The position numbers and the translations under genes are program-made. Positions 23,535 through 31,317 of a stretch of DNA of 37,395 bases are shown piece after piece; positions within the stretch are counted from its first letter, which is position 1, and each line of letters starts with the position of its first letter. The DNA lies in contig JACMQW010000061.1 in assembly GCA_014376785.1 (NCBI GenBank), positions 1-37,395 on the forward strand, in the 5' to 3' direction. This DNA is from Oligoflexia bacterium. GTDB lineage: Bacteria; Bdellovibrionota; UBA1018. The notes below the pieces were generated by a model. The model searched no databases. It had not been told where the DNA came from and saw only the letters and a list, made by a program, of their open reading frames with translations.

Positions 23535-24995
23535 TCACGAGGCGGCGCGACGCTTTAAACGAAGGAGGTCCGTAACCGCTCCGGCAATTTCTAGAAGTGG
23601 GAGCTGTTGATCTACGGCGCCTAATTCGAACGCTGCCCGCGGCATTCCGTAAACGACTGAGGAAGCCTCGTCTTGTCCGATCGTGCGGGATCCGGCTTGT
23701 TTCATTTTGAGCAGGCCTTTCGCGCCGTCGGATCCCATTCCGGTGAGGAGGACGCCAACTGCTTTTGCACCAAAGAGTTCGGCGACTGAATCGAAGAGAA
23801 AATCCACGGAAGGTTTGTGCCGGTTCACGGGGCCCGCGTTCGGGTCGACTTGAACTTTGAACCCGCTTCCGCTTTTTACGATCTTCATTTGAGTTCCGCC
23901 GGGGGCGACCAAAACGCGGTTCGTGCAAAGATCGTCTCCATCTTCGGCTTCTTTTACGGCGAACGGACAAATGTCATTCATGCGGTCCGCAAAGGCCTTC
24001 GAAAAGACGGCTGGAATATGCTGCACGACCACCATCGGTGGAATTTCATCGGGCAGATCTAAAAACAGCTGTCGCAAGGCTTCGGTTCCTCCGGTCGAAC
24101 TCCCGATGGCAACTAAGCTTGCAATGCTATTCTCAAGTCGCGCGGTTTGGGAAGTGCGTTTTATACTAGGAGTTCGAGCTGGAGATTTCGATAGCTGGAT
24201 TTTTGCGAATCGAGCGAGTTTCACTTTTTCTAGAATAAGCGGGGCGACGTCCTTTAGTTGTTCGAAACTCGGTTTCTGAACGTAATCCACAGCGCCGGAC
24301 TCGAGTGCGGAAAGAACCAAAGGTCCTTCCTCCATACTAATTGAGCTAATCATGATCGTAGGAATAGGAAACTTCGGCAGGTAGCTCTTCAAAAATGCCA
24401 CGCCGTCCATTTCCGGCATATGGATATCCAGCGTAATCACATGGGGGAGGCGTGCCGCACCGAGCGATTCTAAAATTTTGCGTGCGTCACTGGGTTTCTC
24501 TGCCGTACCCACCACTTCGATGTCTGAATCGGAAGTGAGTACTTTTTCGAGGAGACTCCGAATCGTCTTACTGTCGTCGACAATGAGGACTCGAGTTTTT
24601 TCTACCGTCGGATGAGTGGCCACGCGGACTCGACCCGAGCGCGGGTTAAAGAGAACGTCTAAAACCCCTTGTCGAACTTTCTTTTCGATCGTTTTGAAAC
24701 CAAGCTCAGTCAGCACTTTCTCCGCGCTGGAAAGGGCCGCGGTTTCTCCGACCAATTTCCATCCAGCGGTCTTTAGGTCGAGACCTGTTTTTAAGAGGAC
24801 TTCCCGAATGAGTTTTCGAGTCTCCGGAGTTCCGATGCTTTCGTTGTCGACAAAAAACCCCGCAAATGGGGACTCAGTGCCCATTCCGCTCAGGCAAAAG
24901 AAAAGCATGTTCCGCATTTCGAATGCGTAATCGAATTCTTCGCCCTTTTGGTCGTGCAACAGCTGATTCAAATTTCCAGTCTTTTTGGATGTCAT
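23535..24995 (-). CDS. cheB: CheB protein-glutamate methylesterase with N-terminal degenerate CheD-like domain
   Basis: Demethylates (and may deamidate) chemoreceptors when phosphorylated by CheA. The 486-residue protein has three parts. Residues about 25-128 resemble CheD (KLVGETAALSS, LTELGFKTIEKKVRQGVLDVLFNPRSGRV, quoted in part), but the catalytic Cys and His of CheD are not visible. Residues about 133-255 form a receiver (VLIVDDS, phospho-Asp190 in TLDIHMPEMDG, Lys241). Residues about 290-480 form the methylesterase with its triad: Ser300 in GSSTGG, His326 in VVQHIP and Asp423 in TGMGSDG. Normal CheB is about 350 residues, so the N-terminal domain is extra. The start overlaps the cheR stop by 4 bp. 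Confidence 0.93.
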   Translation of the reverse strand: MTSKKTGNLNQLLHDQKGEEFDYAFEMRNMLFFCLSGMGTESPFAGFFVDNESIGTPETRKLIREVLLKTGLDLKTAGWKLVGETAALSSAEKVLTELGFKTIEKKVRQGVLDVLFNPRSGRVRVATHPTVEKTRVLIVDDSKTIRSLLEKVLTSDSDIEVVGTAEKPSDARKILESLGAARLPHVITLDIHMPEMDGVAFLKSYLPKFPIPTIMISSISMEEGPLVLSALESGAVDYVQKPSFEQLKDVAPLILEKVKLARFAKIQLSKSPARTPSIKRTSQTARLENSIASLVAIGSSTGGTEALRQLFLDLPDEIPPMVVVQHIPAVFSKAFADRMNDICPFAVKEAEDGDDLCTNRVLVAPGGTQMKIVKSGSGFKVQVDPNAGPVNRHKPSVDFLFDSVAELFGAKAVGVLLTGMGSDGAKGLLKMKQAGSRTIGQDEASSVVYGMPRAAFELGAVDQQLPLLEIAGAVTDLLRLKRRAAS

Positions 24996-26836
24996 GCTGC
25001 GCGGACCGGTCTAACGGTTTTTACGCCGGCGAGGTATTCATCTGAAACAGCGATGAAACTCGTGGCGGGAAAGAGATCTTTCACAAAGCTGCCGAATGCG
25101 TTTCCACTGCCGGTGTCCTCGAGGAAAGCGAGGGTTTGGGGCCAGCTCTTCACTTCAGCGACCGTGCGTTTCGATGGTTGTCCGTACACTAACGAAACGG
25201 TTTGCTTTCCTTGAGCGAGCGCGCGAAGCGATTCACCAATGATAGTAAAGTCGCCCACAAGCACTTCACCTGGCTTAGGAAGTTCGGCTTGTTCCATCGC
25301 GCGAACTGGCCGAGAGAAAGTCTTTTCGAAAGCACGAGCCATTTCGGGGAGTGCCGGACCGGCATTCTCGATGAGAATGATAAATCCCGGGCCTGAAATT
25401 CCTTCCTTCAGGGTCGCTCCGATACGATCTCGGTCGCCCACGCCTCCAAACACCAATCTCAGTTTTGCTTCTGGGTTTGGGATGATCGGTCGGCGTTTGA
25501 ACTCAGCATCCACAGTCGCGTGCGCCGGTTTGTCTTTCCAGGTGCGATTTCGAACGGCACAACGGACCTTGGTTTGGATTTCATCCATCCGGATGGCGAG
25601 CTGGTTCAGTGCTGGTTTTTCGATATAGTCGGATGCCCCTAGCTCCAATGCTCGCGAGGCAAGCTCCGCATTTTCACGCGAAACACTCGATACCATCACG
25701 ACCGGAATGTGTCCGGAGGACATATTTTTTTCCAGGTATTCGATACCCGTTTGTTCGGGCATGTGGATGTCGAGGGTCATGACGTGAGGCTTCAGCTCGG
25801 CCACTTTTTTCGCAGCGTCTAGACCGTTAATCGCCGTACCGACAATCTCGAATCCTGCCGTTTTCGTAAAAATTCCCTTCAAGAGAGTCAGCACGGTGGG
25901 GGAGTCGTCGACGCAAAGAACGCGGATGGGGTTCGGCACATCGCTTGGTCGCACGGCGGGAGATGGAACCGGGGTGAGGGGAGTCTTTGAATTCGCCGGA
26001 GCCACTGCTTTGTGCGTGTAAATCGACGGTCCAGCGGTCGTGGCCGCGATTCCCAGACCATGTAATGTTTCTGAAATTCCGACAAAAAAGTAGCCCTTGG
26101 GTTGGACTTTCTTCATGAACTCAGTCGTAATTTTTCCGATTTGCTCGGGAGTGAAATAGATGAATACGTTTCGGCAAAACAAGATATCAAACTCAGGATA
26201 TTTGCGGATGGCATCAAGATCGATCAAATTTAAAGTATCGAATCGGCAGAAATCGCGGAGAGATTTTTTCACCTTCACAAAATCCGAAATTTCTCCGGTG
26301 CCGCGTGCCCAGTGATTTCCGAGGTAGTGGAGAGGGACTTCTTTGATTTCTCGGTAGTGGTAAACCCCATTTTTAGCAAGGTGAACCGATTCCGAATCCA
26401 CATCCGTTCCGAGGATGTCGAACTTCAATTCGGGCGCATGTCTTTTCAGATAGGCATCGATGAACATCGCAAGTGAATAGACTTCTTGTCCGCGGGAGCA
26501 AGCAGCGGACCAGATTCGAATGGTTTTATCGGCCCGCGCCCGAGCGATCGGAATCAGCGCGGGAAGAGCGGTTGATTCAAGAAACTCGAAATGAGAAAAT
26601 TCTCGAAAGAAGTAGGTATGGTGCGTAGTTAGAATCGAAATGAGGTTCGCCGTTTCCCCTTTCGTGTCTTTCTGGAATTGATCGTAATAGGCGTTTAAAT
26701 CCGGAAGTCCTAATTCCAGCGTTCTCTTTTTGATTCGAGATTCCACCATGTGGCGTTGCTTTTCGCCGAGCTGTACGCCGGTCTTTGCTTGAATGAGCAA
26801 CGCCAATTCTTTCAGAATTTCTGTTTCGTTTTTCAT
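24992..26836 (-). CDS. cheR: CheR methyltransferase fused to a receiver and a degenerate CheB-like domain
   Basis: Methylates chemoreceptor glutamates using S-adenosylmethionine. The 614-residue protein holds a CheR part (about 1-275) with SRIKKR in the N-terminal helical domain, THHTYFFREFSHFE, the SAM loop SAACSRGQEVYSLA, GTDVDSESVHLAKNGVY and FDILFCRNVFIYF. A Pro/Ser linker leads to a receiver (about 303-425) with VDDS, phospho-Asp356 in LDIHMPEQTG, and DYIEKP. The last 155 residues (about 455-610) align by eye to a CheB methylesterase domain (AFEKTFSRPVRAMEQAELPKPGEVLVGDF), but the Ser and His positions are replaced. It lies 46 bp after cheW and overlaps cheB by 4 bp. ATG 26836 gives the standard CheR N-terminus. 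Confidence 0.92.
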   Translation of the reverse strand: MKNETEILKELALLIQAKTGVQLGEKQRHMVESRIKKRTLELGLPDLNAYYDQFQKDTKGETANLISILTTHHTYFFREFSHFEFLESTALPALIPIARARADKTIRIWSAACSRGQEVYSLAMFIDAYLKRHAPELKFDILGTDVDSESVHLAKNGVYHYREIKEVPLHYLGNHWARGTGEISDFVKVKKSLRDFCRFDTLNLIDLDAIRKYPEFDILFCRNVFIYFTPEQIGKITTEFMKKVQPKGYFFVGISETLHGLGIAATTAGPSIYTHKAVAPANSKTPLTPVPSPAVRPSDVPNPIRVLCVDDSPTVLTLLKGIFTKTAGFEIVGTAINGLDAAKKVAELKPHVMTLDIHMPEQTGIEYLEKNMSSGHIPVVMVSSVSRENAELASRALELGASDYIEKPALNQLAIRMDEIQTKVRCAVRNRTWKDKPAHATVDAEFKRRPIIPNPEAKLRLVFGGVGDRDRIGATLKEGISGPGFIILIENAGPALPEMARAFEKTFSRPVRAMEQAELPKPGEVLVGDFTIIGESLRALAQGKQTVSLVYGQPSKRTVAEVKSWPQTLAFLEDTGSGNAFGSFVKDLFPATSFIAVSDEYLAGVKTVRPVRAA

Positions 26837-26882
26837 GATGGTTCCAGTGATGGGGGCTGTTTTTAGCGTTAAGCGGATTTAG

Positions 26883-27368
26883 CTAAGCGGCTTTAGCAAG
26901 GGGCGGAGTGCCACGAGCCATGGCGGCGTGGTCTTCCATATCCAGAGTTCGCGCAATATCGAGTAGTAAGACGAGGCTCTTATTATGGCGGTAAACTCCG
27001 GTGATAAATTGATTGGCTTTGCTGTTTTGGATTTCAGGGCGGTCAGCAATTTCCTCGCTTTTCGGCGAGTAGACTTGGTTCACCGAATCCACCACGATTC
27101 CGAGGTAGGAACCCCCGATGTCGCAAATCACCACTGCGGTTTCTCCGCCTTTTTTCGGAGGAATCGCGAGTTTCGTCCGAAGGTCGATGATCGAAATCAC
27201 CTGGCCACGAAGGTTCATGATGCCGATGAAGTGTTTCGGACTCTGGGGAACCGGTGTGATTTCCGGCATGCCGATCACTTCACGAACTTTTAACAGTGGA
27301 ATCCCGTATTCTTCTTCGCCGAGTGAAAAGCCTAAGTAGCGATCATTTCCAGTCAGTAAATCAGTCAT
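26883..27368 (-). CDS. cheW: Chemotaxis coupling protein CheW
   Basis: Scaffold that couples chemoreceptors to the CheA kinase. The 161-residue protein is a single CheW (SH3-like) domain: RYLGFSLGEEEYGIPLLKVREVIG at the start (partly quoted), VPQSPKHFIGIMNLRGQVISIIDL, the conserved Arg in NLRG, GGETAVVICDIGG, LGIVVDSVNQV and FITGVYRHNKSLVLLLDI. Length is typical. It overlaps the cheA stop by 4 bp and precedes cheR by 46 bp, all on the minus strand. The presence of one cheW, one cheA and both adaptation enzymes indicates a complete core array module apart from receptors and CheY. Confidence 0.96.
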   Translation of the reverse strand: MTDLLTGNDRYLGFSLGEEEYGIPLLKVREVIGMPEITPVPQSPKHFIGIMNLRGQVISIIDLRTKLAIPPKKGGETAVVICDIGGSYLGIVVDSVNQVYSPKSEEIADRPEIQNSKANQFITGVYRHNKSLVLLLDIARTLDMEDHAAMARGTPPLAKAA

Positions 27369-29395
27369 GCGGTTTTCTCCGGAATTTCGAGGTTGTGGGG
27401 TCGAGTGATCACGTTCTTCGTAATCAGTTCGGGAAGTTCGAGAATGAGGGACGGTCGGCCATCTCCGAGGATGGCGCTGCCAGAAAAGCCCTTGAGGTGG
27501 GCAAGCTCTGCCCCGAGTCTCTTGATCACGATTTGGTTTTGGCCGACAATATCGTCCACCAGAATCGCGAAAGGCTTCCCGGTTGCACGCACGATGATAG
27601 CGATACCGTCGTGGTGAGCCTTTTTCACATCGACCTTTTGGGAAAGGAGTTGGTTCAATCGGTAGAAGGGTAGGTTTTCCCCTCGCAGCAGAAGTGTTTC
27701 TCCGAATCCGGAATTGAACTGCATGTCTTTCGGATCAGGTTTAAGAGATTCGTGAACGTGTGCGAGGGGAAGGATGAACCGATCTCCTCCGCTTTTCACG
27801 ACCATGCCATCAATGATTGCCAGTGTGAGGGGCAGAAAGATTTTAAACGTCGTACCACTTCCCAAAACGGTGTCGATTTGGATGTCGCCTGATAATTTTT
27901 CGATATTCGTGCGAACCACATCCATGCCGACGCCACGTCCAGAAACTTCAGTGACTTCCGCTTTTGTGGAAAAACCCGGATGAAAGATTAAATGAACGGC
28001 CTCTTTTTCGCTCAGCGTTTGGCCGGGGCGCAGAATGCCTTTTTCGATCGCTTTTTGAATGAGGACTTTCGTGTTGATCCCGCCGCCATCGTCTTTTACT
28101 TCGATGACGAGACGTCCGCCCTGGTGATATGCGGAAAGTGAGACATTTCCCCCTTCAAGTTTTCCGTTGGCCAAACGTTCTGCTCCCGACTCGATCCCAT
28201 GGTCGACCGCGTTTCGAATGATGTGGACCAAAGGATCACCCAAGTGTTCGAGAACGGTCTTATCGAGCTCGGTCTCCTCACCGCTGATGTTGAGATTCAC
28301 TTTTTTATGCAGTGCTTGGGCGGTATCCCGCACAATTCTCTGCATTTTTTGGAACGTGGCTTTTACAGGCACCATTCGCAGAGACATGGAGATATCTTGA
28401 ATCTCTTTGGAAACTTTTCCCAGTTGGTCGACGGTTTTGCGAAGGGTGATGGACGCTTCTGCTTGCTGAGATTGCTCTCGCAGAACGCTTTGTAGGATGA
28501 CCATTTCGCCAACAAAGTTCAGCAATCGTTCGAGCCGAACTAAGCTAACTCGGATGCTGTCTTCCGCTCCTCCACTCACTGCAGGTGCAGTGGATTTCGG
28601 AGCCTGTTTAGAAGGATTTGGAGTAGTTGAAGGAGCAGCTGAAGCTGGAACTAAGGAGAGCGCGGGAGGCGCTCGCTCTAAAGGAGTTTCTGTAGGAAGC
28701 GGCGAATGAGGGGAGGCATTTGCGTGTCCATCGAGGTGCTTCTGGGTTTCCGCTGCCATGATGCGCATCAGGTCTTCAGGATCAATGGCGACGTCATCCG
28801 GAATTTCGAATGCGGCCGCAATCTTGTCAGAAAGTTCGGCAGGAATCCGGTTCATTTCGTCGTCGCTGCCCGCGAGCACCATCGGGGTTGAAAAAGCGTC
28901 CTCTCCGTCAGGGAATAGGGAGTCCGAGATTGGTTCCGAAACGGACTCGGAAACAGCTTCAGAAACAGCCTCGGACGTTGCGGCAGGCGCACTTTCAGCG
29001 TCTGAAAAGACGCCGGTCTGCGCCAGTTTTACTTCCGCAGTTAAATCAACCGAGTCGACGACTGCTCCTAAATCACCGGTCAAAGCATCGACCATGACTT
29101 TCAGATGGTCGTTACAACGCAGGAGAAGATTTACGGCCGAAGTCGATCGGCCCACTTCTCCGTTTTTAATTTTCAAAAGCAGAGATTCGAACTCGTGAGT
29201 GAACGCACCCATGGCGTCGAACCCCACGGCTTTCGAGGATCCCTTCAGATTATGAGCCAGACGAAAAATTTGATCGAGAATGCCAGGATCTTCCGGATTC
29301 GATTCCAGAGTTAGAAAGCACTGTTCCGTGTCTTGGAGGAGCTGAGAGGCCTCCTGAAGAAAACCGATCTTTAATTCTTTTTCGAAATCATCCAT
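27365..29395 (-). CDS. cheA: Chemotaxis histidine kinase CheA
   Basis: Autophosphorylating kinase of the chemoreceptor array. The 676-residue protein shows an N-terminal Hpt domain with phospho-His48 (FRLAHNLKGSSKAVG), a long variable linker (about 130-280) with Ser-Glu-Val repeats, and a Pro-rich part. The dimerisation helices follow (SIRVSLVRLERLLNFVGEMV, partly quoted), then the ATP-binding domain (NAVDHGIE, DDGGGI, STKAEVTEVSGRGVGMDVV, GSGTTFKIFLPLTLA) and a C-terminal CheW-like domain. A CheY/CheB-docking P2 domain is not obvious in the linker. It is first in the operon; the promoter must lie in 29396-29491, divergent from a small membrane protein gene. No MCP or cheY gene is in the window. 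Confidence 0.96.
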   Translation of the reverse strand: MDDFEKELKIGFLQEASQLLQDTEQCFLTLESNPEDPGILDQIFRLAHNLKGSSKAVGFDAMGAFTHEFESLLLKIKNGEVGRSTSAVNLLLRCNDHLKVMVDALTGDLGAVVDSVDLTAEVKLAQTGVFSDAESAPAATSEAVSEAVSESVSEPISDSLFPDGEDAFSTPMVLAGSDDEMNRIPAELSDKIAAAFEIPDDVAIDPEDLMRIMAAETQKHLDGHANASPHSPLPTETPLERAPPALSLVPASAAPSTTPNPSKQAPKSTAPAVSGGAEDSIRVSLVRLERLLNFVGEMVILQSVLREQSQQAEASITLRKTVDQLGKVSKEIQDISMSLRMVPVKATFQKMQRIVRDTAQALHKKVNLNISGEETELDKTVLEHLGDPLVHIIRNAVDHGIESGAERLANGKLEGGNVSLSAYHQGGRLVIEVKDDGGGINTKVLIQKAIEKGILRPGQTLSEKEAVHLIFHPGFSTKAEVTEVSGRGVGMDVVRTNIEKLSGDIQIDTVLGSGTTFKIFLPLTLAIIDGMVVKSGGDRFILPLAHVHESLKPDPKDMQFNSGFGETLLLRGENLPFYRLNQLLSQKVDVKKAHHDGIAIIVRATGKPFAILVDDIVGQNQIVIKRLGAELAHLKGFSGSAILGDGRPSLILELPELITKNVITRPHNLEIPEKTA

Positions 29396-29491
29396 AGATA
29401 CCTTTTCTCACTGGAAACTCATCGGTGGCTTCATTCTGGGAAATGAGTGAAGATTTCGTGATCATATGACAAACTAACCCGTGCCAGAAAA

Positions 29492-29926
29492 GTGACGACC
29501 TCAGTAATGCCTGTGACACCCCCTTTTTCGTCAAAATCCGTCGGTTTTATGGTTCTCGTCGGCAGTGCACTGACGGTGGTGGAAGTCGCGCTCCAATTTT
29601 TCGCGCCGAACCACCTTCCGATCGAAGCGCGCTTTTCGGCGGCCGCTTTTCTACTGTTCGGTGTGGGCAAACCACTTCAGACGCAAGCGACCGCAGAGAT
29701 CTACTCGCTTCGTCCGAGATTCTCTGCATTTTTTTGGGCAGTCGCCTGTGCTACCTTCTGGTATTCATTGTTAATCTGGATCTGGTGGGCAAGACGAACG
29801 CCGAACTTTCCTCTCGCCTTGCTGGATGACCGGCTGTCGATTCGACTCTATTTCGAGAGCACGGTCCTTGCGGTCACAGCTGGGATGGCGAACCTTTGGT
29901 TTCGCAAGCGGGAAAATCAGGGATGA
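29492..29926 (+). CDS. Small polytopic membrane protein, hypothetical
   Basis: A 144-residue product with about four hydrophobic spans (FMVLVGSALTVVEVAL, FSAAAFLLFGVG, FFWAVACATFWYSLLIWIWW, VLAVTAGMANLWF), two of them rich in Trp and aromatic residues. No family is recognised. The start is GTG 29492; an in-frame ATG at 29507 is an alternative that removes five residues, and neither has a strong ribosome-binding site. It is coupled to the downstream oxygenase by a 4-bp ATGA overlap and is divergent from cheA. Confidence 0.65.
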   Translation: MTTSVMPVTPPFSSKSVGFMVLVGSALTVVEVALQFFAPNHLPIEARFSAAAFLLFGVGKPLQTQATAEIYSLRPRFSAFFWAVACATFWYSLLIWIWWARRTPNFPLALLDDRLSIRLYFESTVLAVTAGMANLWFRKRENQG

Positions 29927-30528
29927 AAGAACCGCAGAGGGTGGATCAGGCCGTTTCAGACCTCGAGCATCAGGGCTACTGTATTTTAGAGGGCGCTCTG
30001 AGTGCAGAGTTTTGCGTACGAATACGCGCGGACATCGAAAGGCTGCGCGATTCGGGGCTATTTGCTCAAGCCCGAATCGGTAAAGCTGCTTCGCACCAAA
30101 CAAACCTCGAGATCCGTCGAGATGAAACCTACTGGTTAAATGAAGGAGCGCCTTCACCCGTCCAGAAAGAACTTTTAGAAACAGTGGAGCGATATCGGGA
30201 GGGCTTTAATCGTCATTTCTTCTCTGGCCTTTGGGAGCTTGAGGGGCATTTTGGGATCTATTCTCCCGGCGCGTTTTACCTCCCGCACCTCGATCAATTT
30301 CAAAACGATTCTCGTCGAACGGTTTCCGTAGTGGCATTCTTTAATCCAGACTGGAAAGTGGGCGAGGGTGGTTTTTTAAGACTTCATTTACCGGAACGGA
30401 AGATCGATGTGCTTCCGAATGAAGGAACTTTAGTGTTCTTCTTCAGCGATCGGATTTTGCACGAGGTCACTGAAACCCATCGCGAGCGGCTCAGTTTTGC
30501 AGGCTGGTTTCTTCAGAGGCCCCGTTAG
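29923..30528 (+). CDS. 2-oxoglutarate/Fe(II)-dependent oxygenase, prolyl-hydroxylase-like
   Basis: A 201-residue double-stranded beta-helix dioxygenase. The iron triad is visible as YLPHLDQF (His and Asp) and HEVTETHRERLSFAGWF (distal His at its start, and the 2-oxoglutarate-binding Arg in RERLSF). Surrounding segments (GYCILEGALSAEFC at the N-terminus, VAFFNPDWKVGEGGFLRLHLPE, PNEGTLVFFFSDRILHEV) match the EGLN/SM-20-type P4H family, whose bacterial members hydroxylate proline in protein targets such as EF-Tu. The substrate here is not known. ATG 29923 overlaps the preceding stop by 4 bp; a longer TTG reading is less likely. It converges with the DUF493 gene, overlapping by 4 bp. Confidence 0.87.
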   Translation: MKEPQRVDQAVSDLEHQGYCILEGALSAEFCVRIRADIERLRDSGLFAQARIGKAASHQTNLEIRRDETYWLNEGAPSPVQKELLETVERYREGFNRHFFSGLWELEGHFGIYSPGAFYLPHLDQFQNDSRRTVSVVAFFNPDWKVGEGGFLRLHLPERKIDVLPNEGTLVFFFSDRILHEVTETHRERLSFAGWFLQRPR

Positions 30529-30806
30529 AGAATGTAAAGAAGGTCAGGGATTTCGTAGGTTGCTTTCGCCAATTCGATGATGTCTTCGGCCGAACCGGCT
30601 AGGAATTCATAAGTCAACGCTCGGTGTGCATCCGAGGCGCTCATCTTTTCTCGGGTCATTCGAAGTCCGACGAATTTTGCTTCAAACTCGCGAACGCCTA
30701 CCCGAAAAACTTCAGAGTTCTTACCAATGAACTTATGAGAATAAGTTGCAGGAAAGAGGTAACTATCGATCAGGAGTTGGCGAAACTTTTCAAATGAATC
30801 GGACAT
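30525..30806 (-). CDS. DUF493 (YbeD-like) family protein
   Basis: A 93-residue product resembling DUF493/YbeD, small ferredoxin-fold proteins. The family pattern LIDSYLFPATYSHKFIGKNSEVF (partly quoted) corresponds to the FPxxFxxKxIG motif, and the rest shows alternating beta-alpha spacing ending in IPDLLYIL. E. coli YbeD (about 87 residues) is implicated in lipoate or related regulation, but its role is not well defined. ATG 30806 is chosen because the family normally begins a few residues before the LID motif; the upstream extension is not DUF493-like. The gene lies 19 bp after a small secreted-protein gene on the same strand. Confidence 0.72.
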   Translation of the reverse strand: MSDSFEKFRQLLIDSYLFPATYSHKFIGKNSEVFRVGVREFEAKFVGLRMTREKMSASDAHRALTYEFLAGSAEDIIELAKATYEIPDLLYIL

Positions 30807-30825
30807 AGCTAGAGGCCCCTCAGGT

Positions 30826-31233
30826 TTACTTCTGGAGAAAAAAACTAGGGGTGAGTAAATCTTTTGTTTCGACGTAAATGGAGAGGTCACAGTTTGGACC
30901 GTAAGTGACGCCGACTTCAGCTTGAGAAGTCCCTTCTTCGGGTAAAATAAGTTCCATTTCTGTGGTCACGCCGGGATGAGCGCATTTCTCTGCTTCAAAG
31001 GTGTAAAGGACGGCCGGAATTTCGAGTCCGATGACTTCGCGGACGCGGTAGGCGCTTCCTGATTCCACGACGACATTCGCACCGCGAGAATCCCTCAGAA
31101 GAAGCGCTTGGTCGAGCGTGACGTCGTCGGACGGTGATAGGACGTTCCAGTCCAAGTGCGAGGAAAGGGGAGTCTGGGCGAAGGCGCCGGCGCAAAAGAT
31201 GAAGACACCAAAGAAAAACACCGTCATTTTCAT
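30826..31233 (-). CDS. Small secreted protein, hypothetical
   Basis: A 135-residue product with a clear signal peptide (MKMTVFFFGVFIF, cleavage near AFAQ-TPLSS). The mature part (about 113 residues) is acidic and beta-rich, with two Cys (EKCAHPG and PNCDLS) that could form one disulfide. No family is recognised. The MKM start at 31233 is preferred over a GTG four codons upstream because it gives a standard signal peptide. It is divergent from the LamG-like gene and followed by the DUF493 gene on the same strand. Confidence 0.7.
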   Translation of the reverse strand: MKMTVFFFGVFIFCAGAFAQTPLSSHLDWNVLSPSDDVTLDQALLLRDSRGANVVVESGSAYRVREVIGLEIPAVLYTFEAEKCAHPGVTTEMELILPEEGTSQAEVGVTYGPNCDLSIYVETKDLLTPSFFLQK

Positions 31234-31317
31234 GGAAGCCACCACACCATGGATCTCGGCGCCTCGAAAGGGGTTTTTGGGGTTGTCTGTCGAGAAGACA
31301 TCTTCCAGACTGGAGGA

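Noticed and set aside
23506-23970. Minus-strand Arg-rich open frame in cheB
   Set aside because: It is a frame shadow of the cheB catalytic domain.
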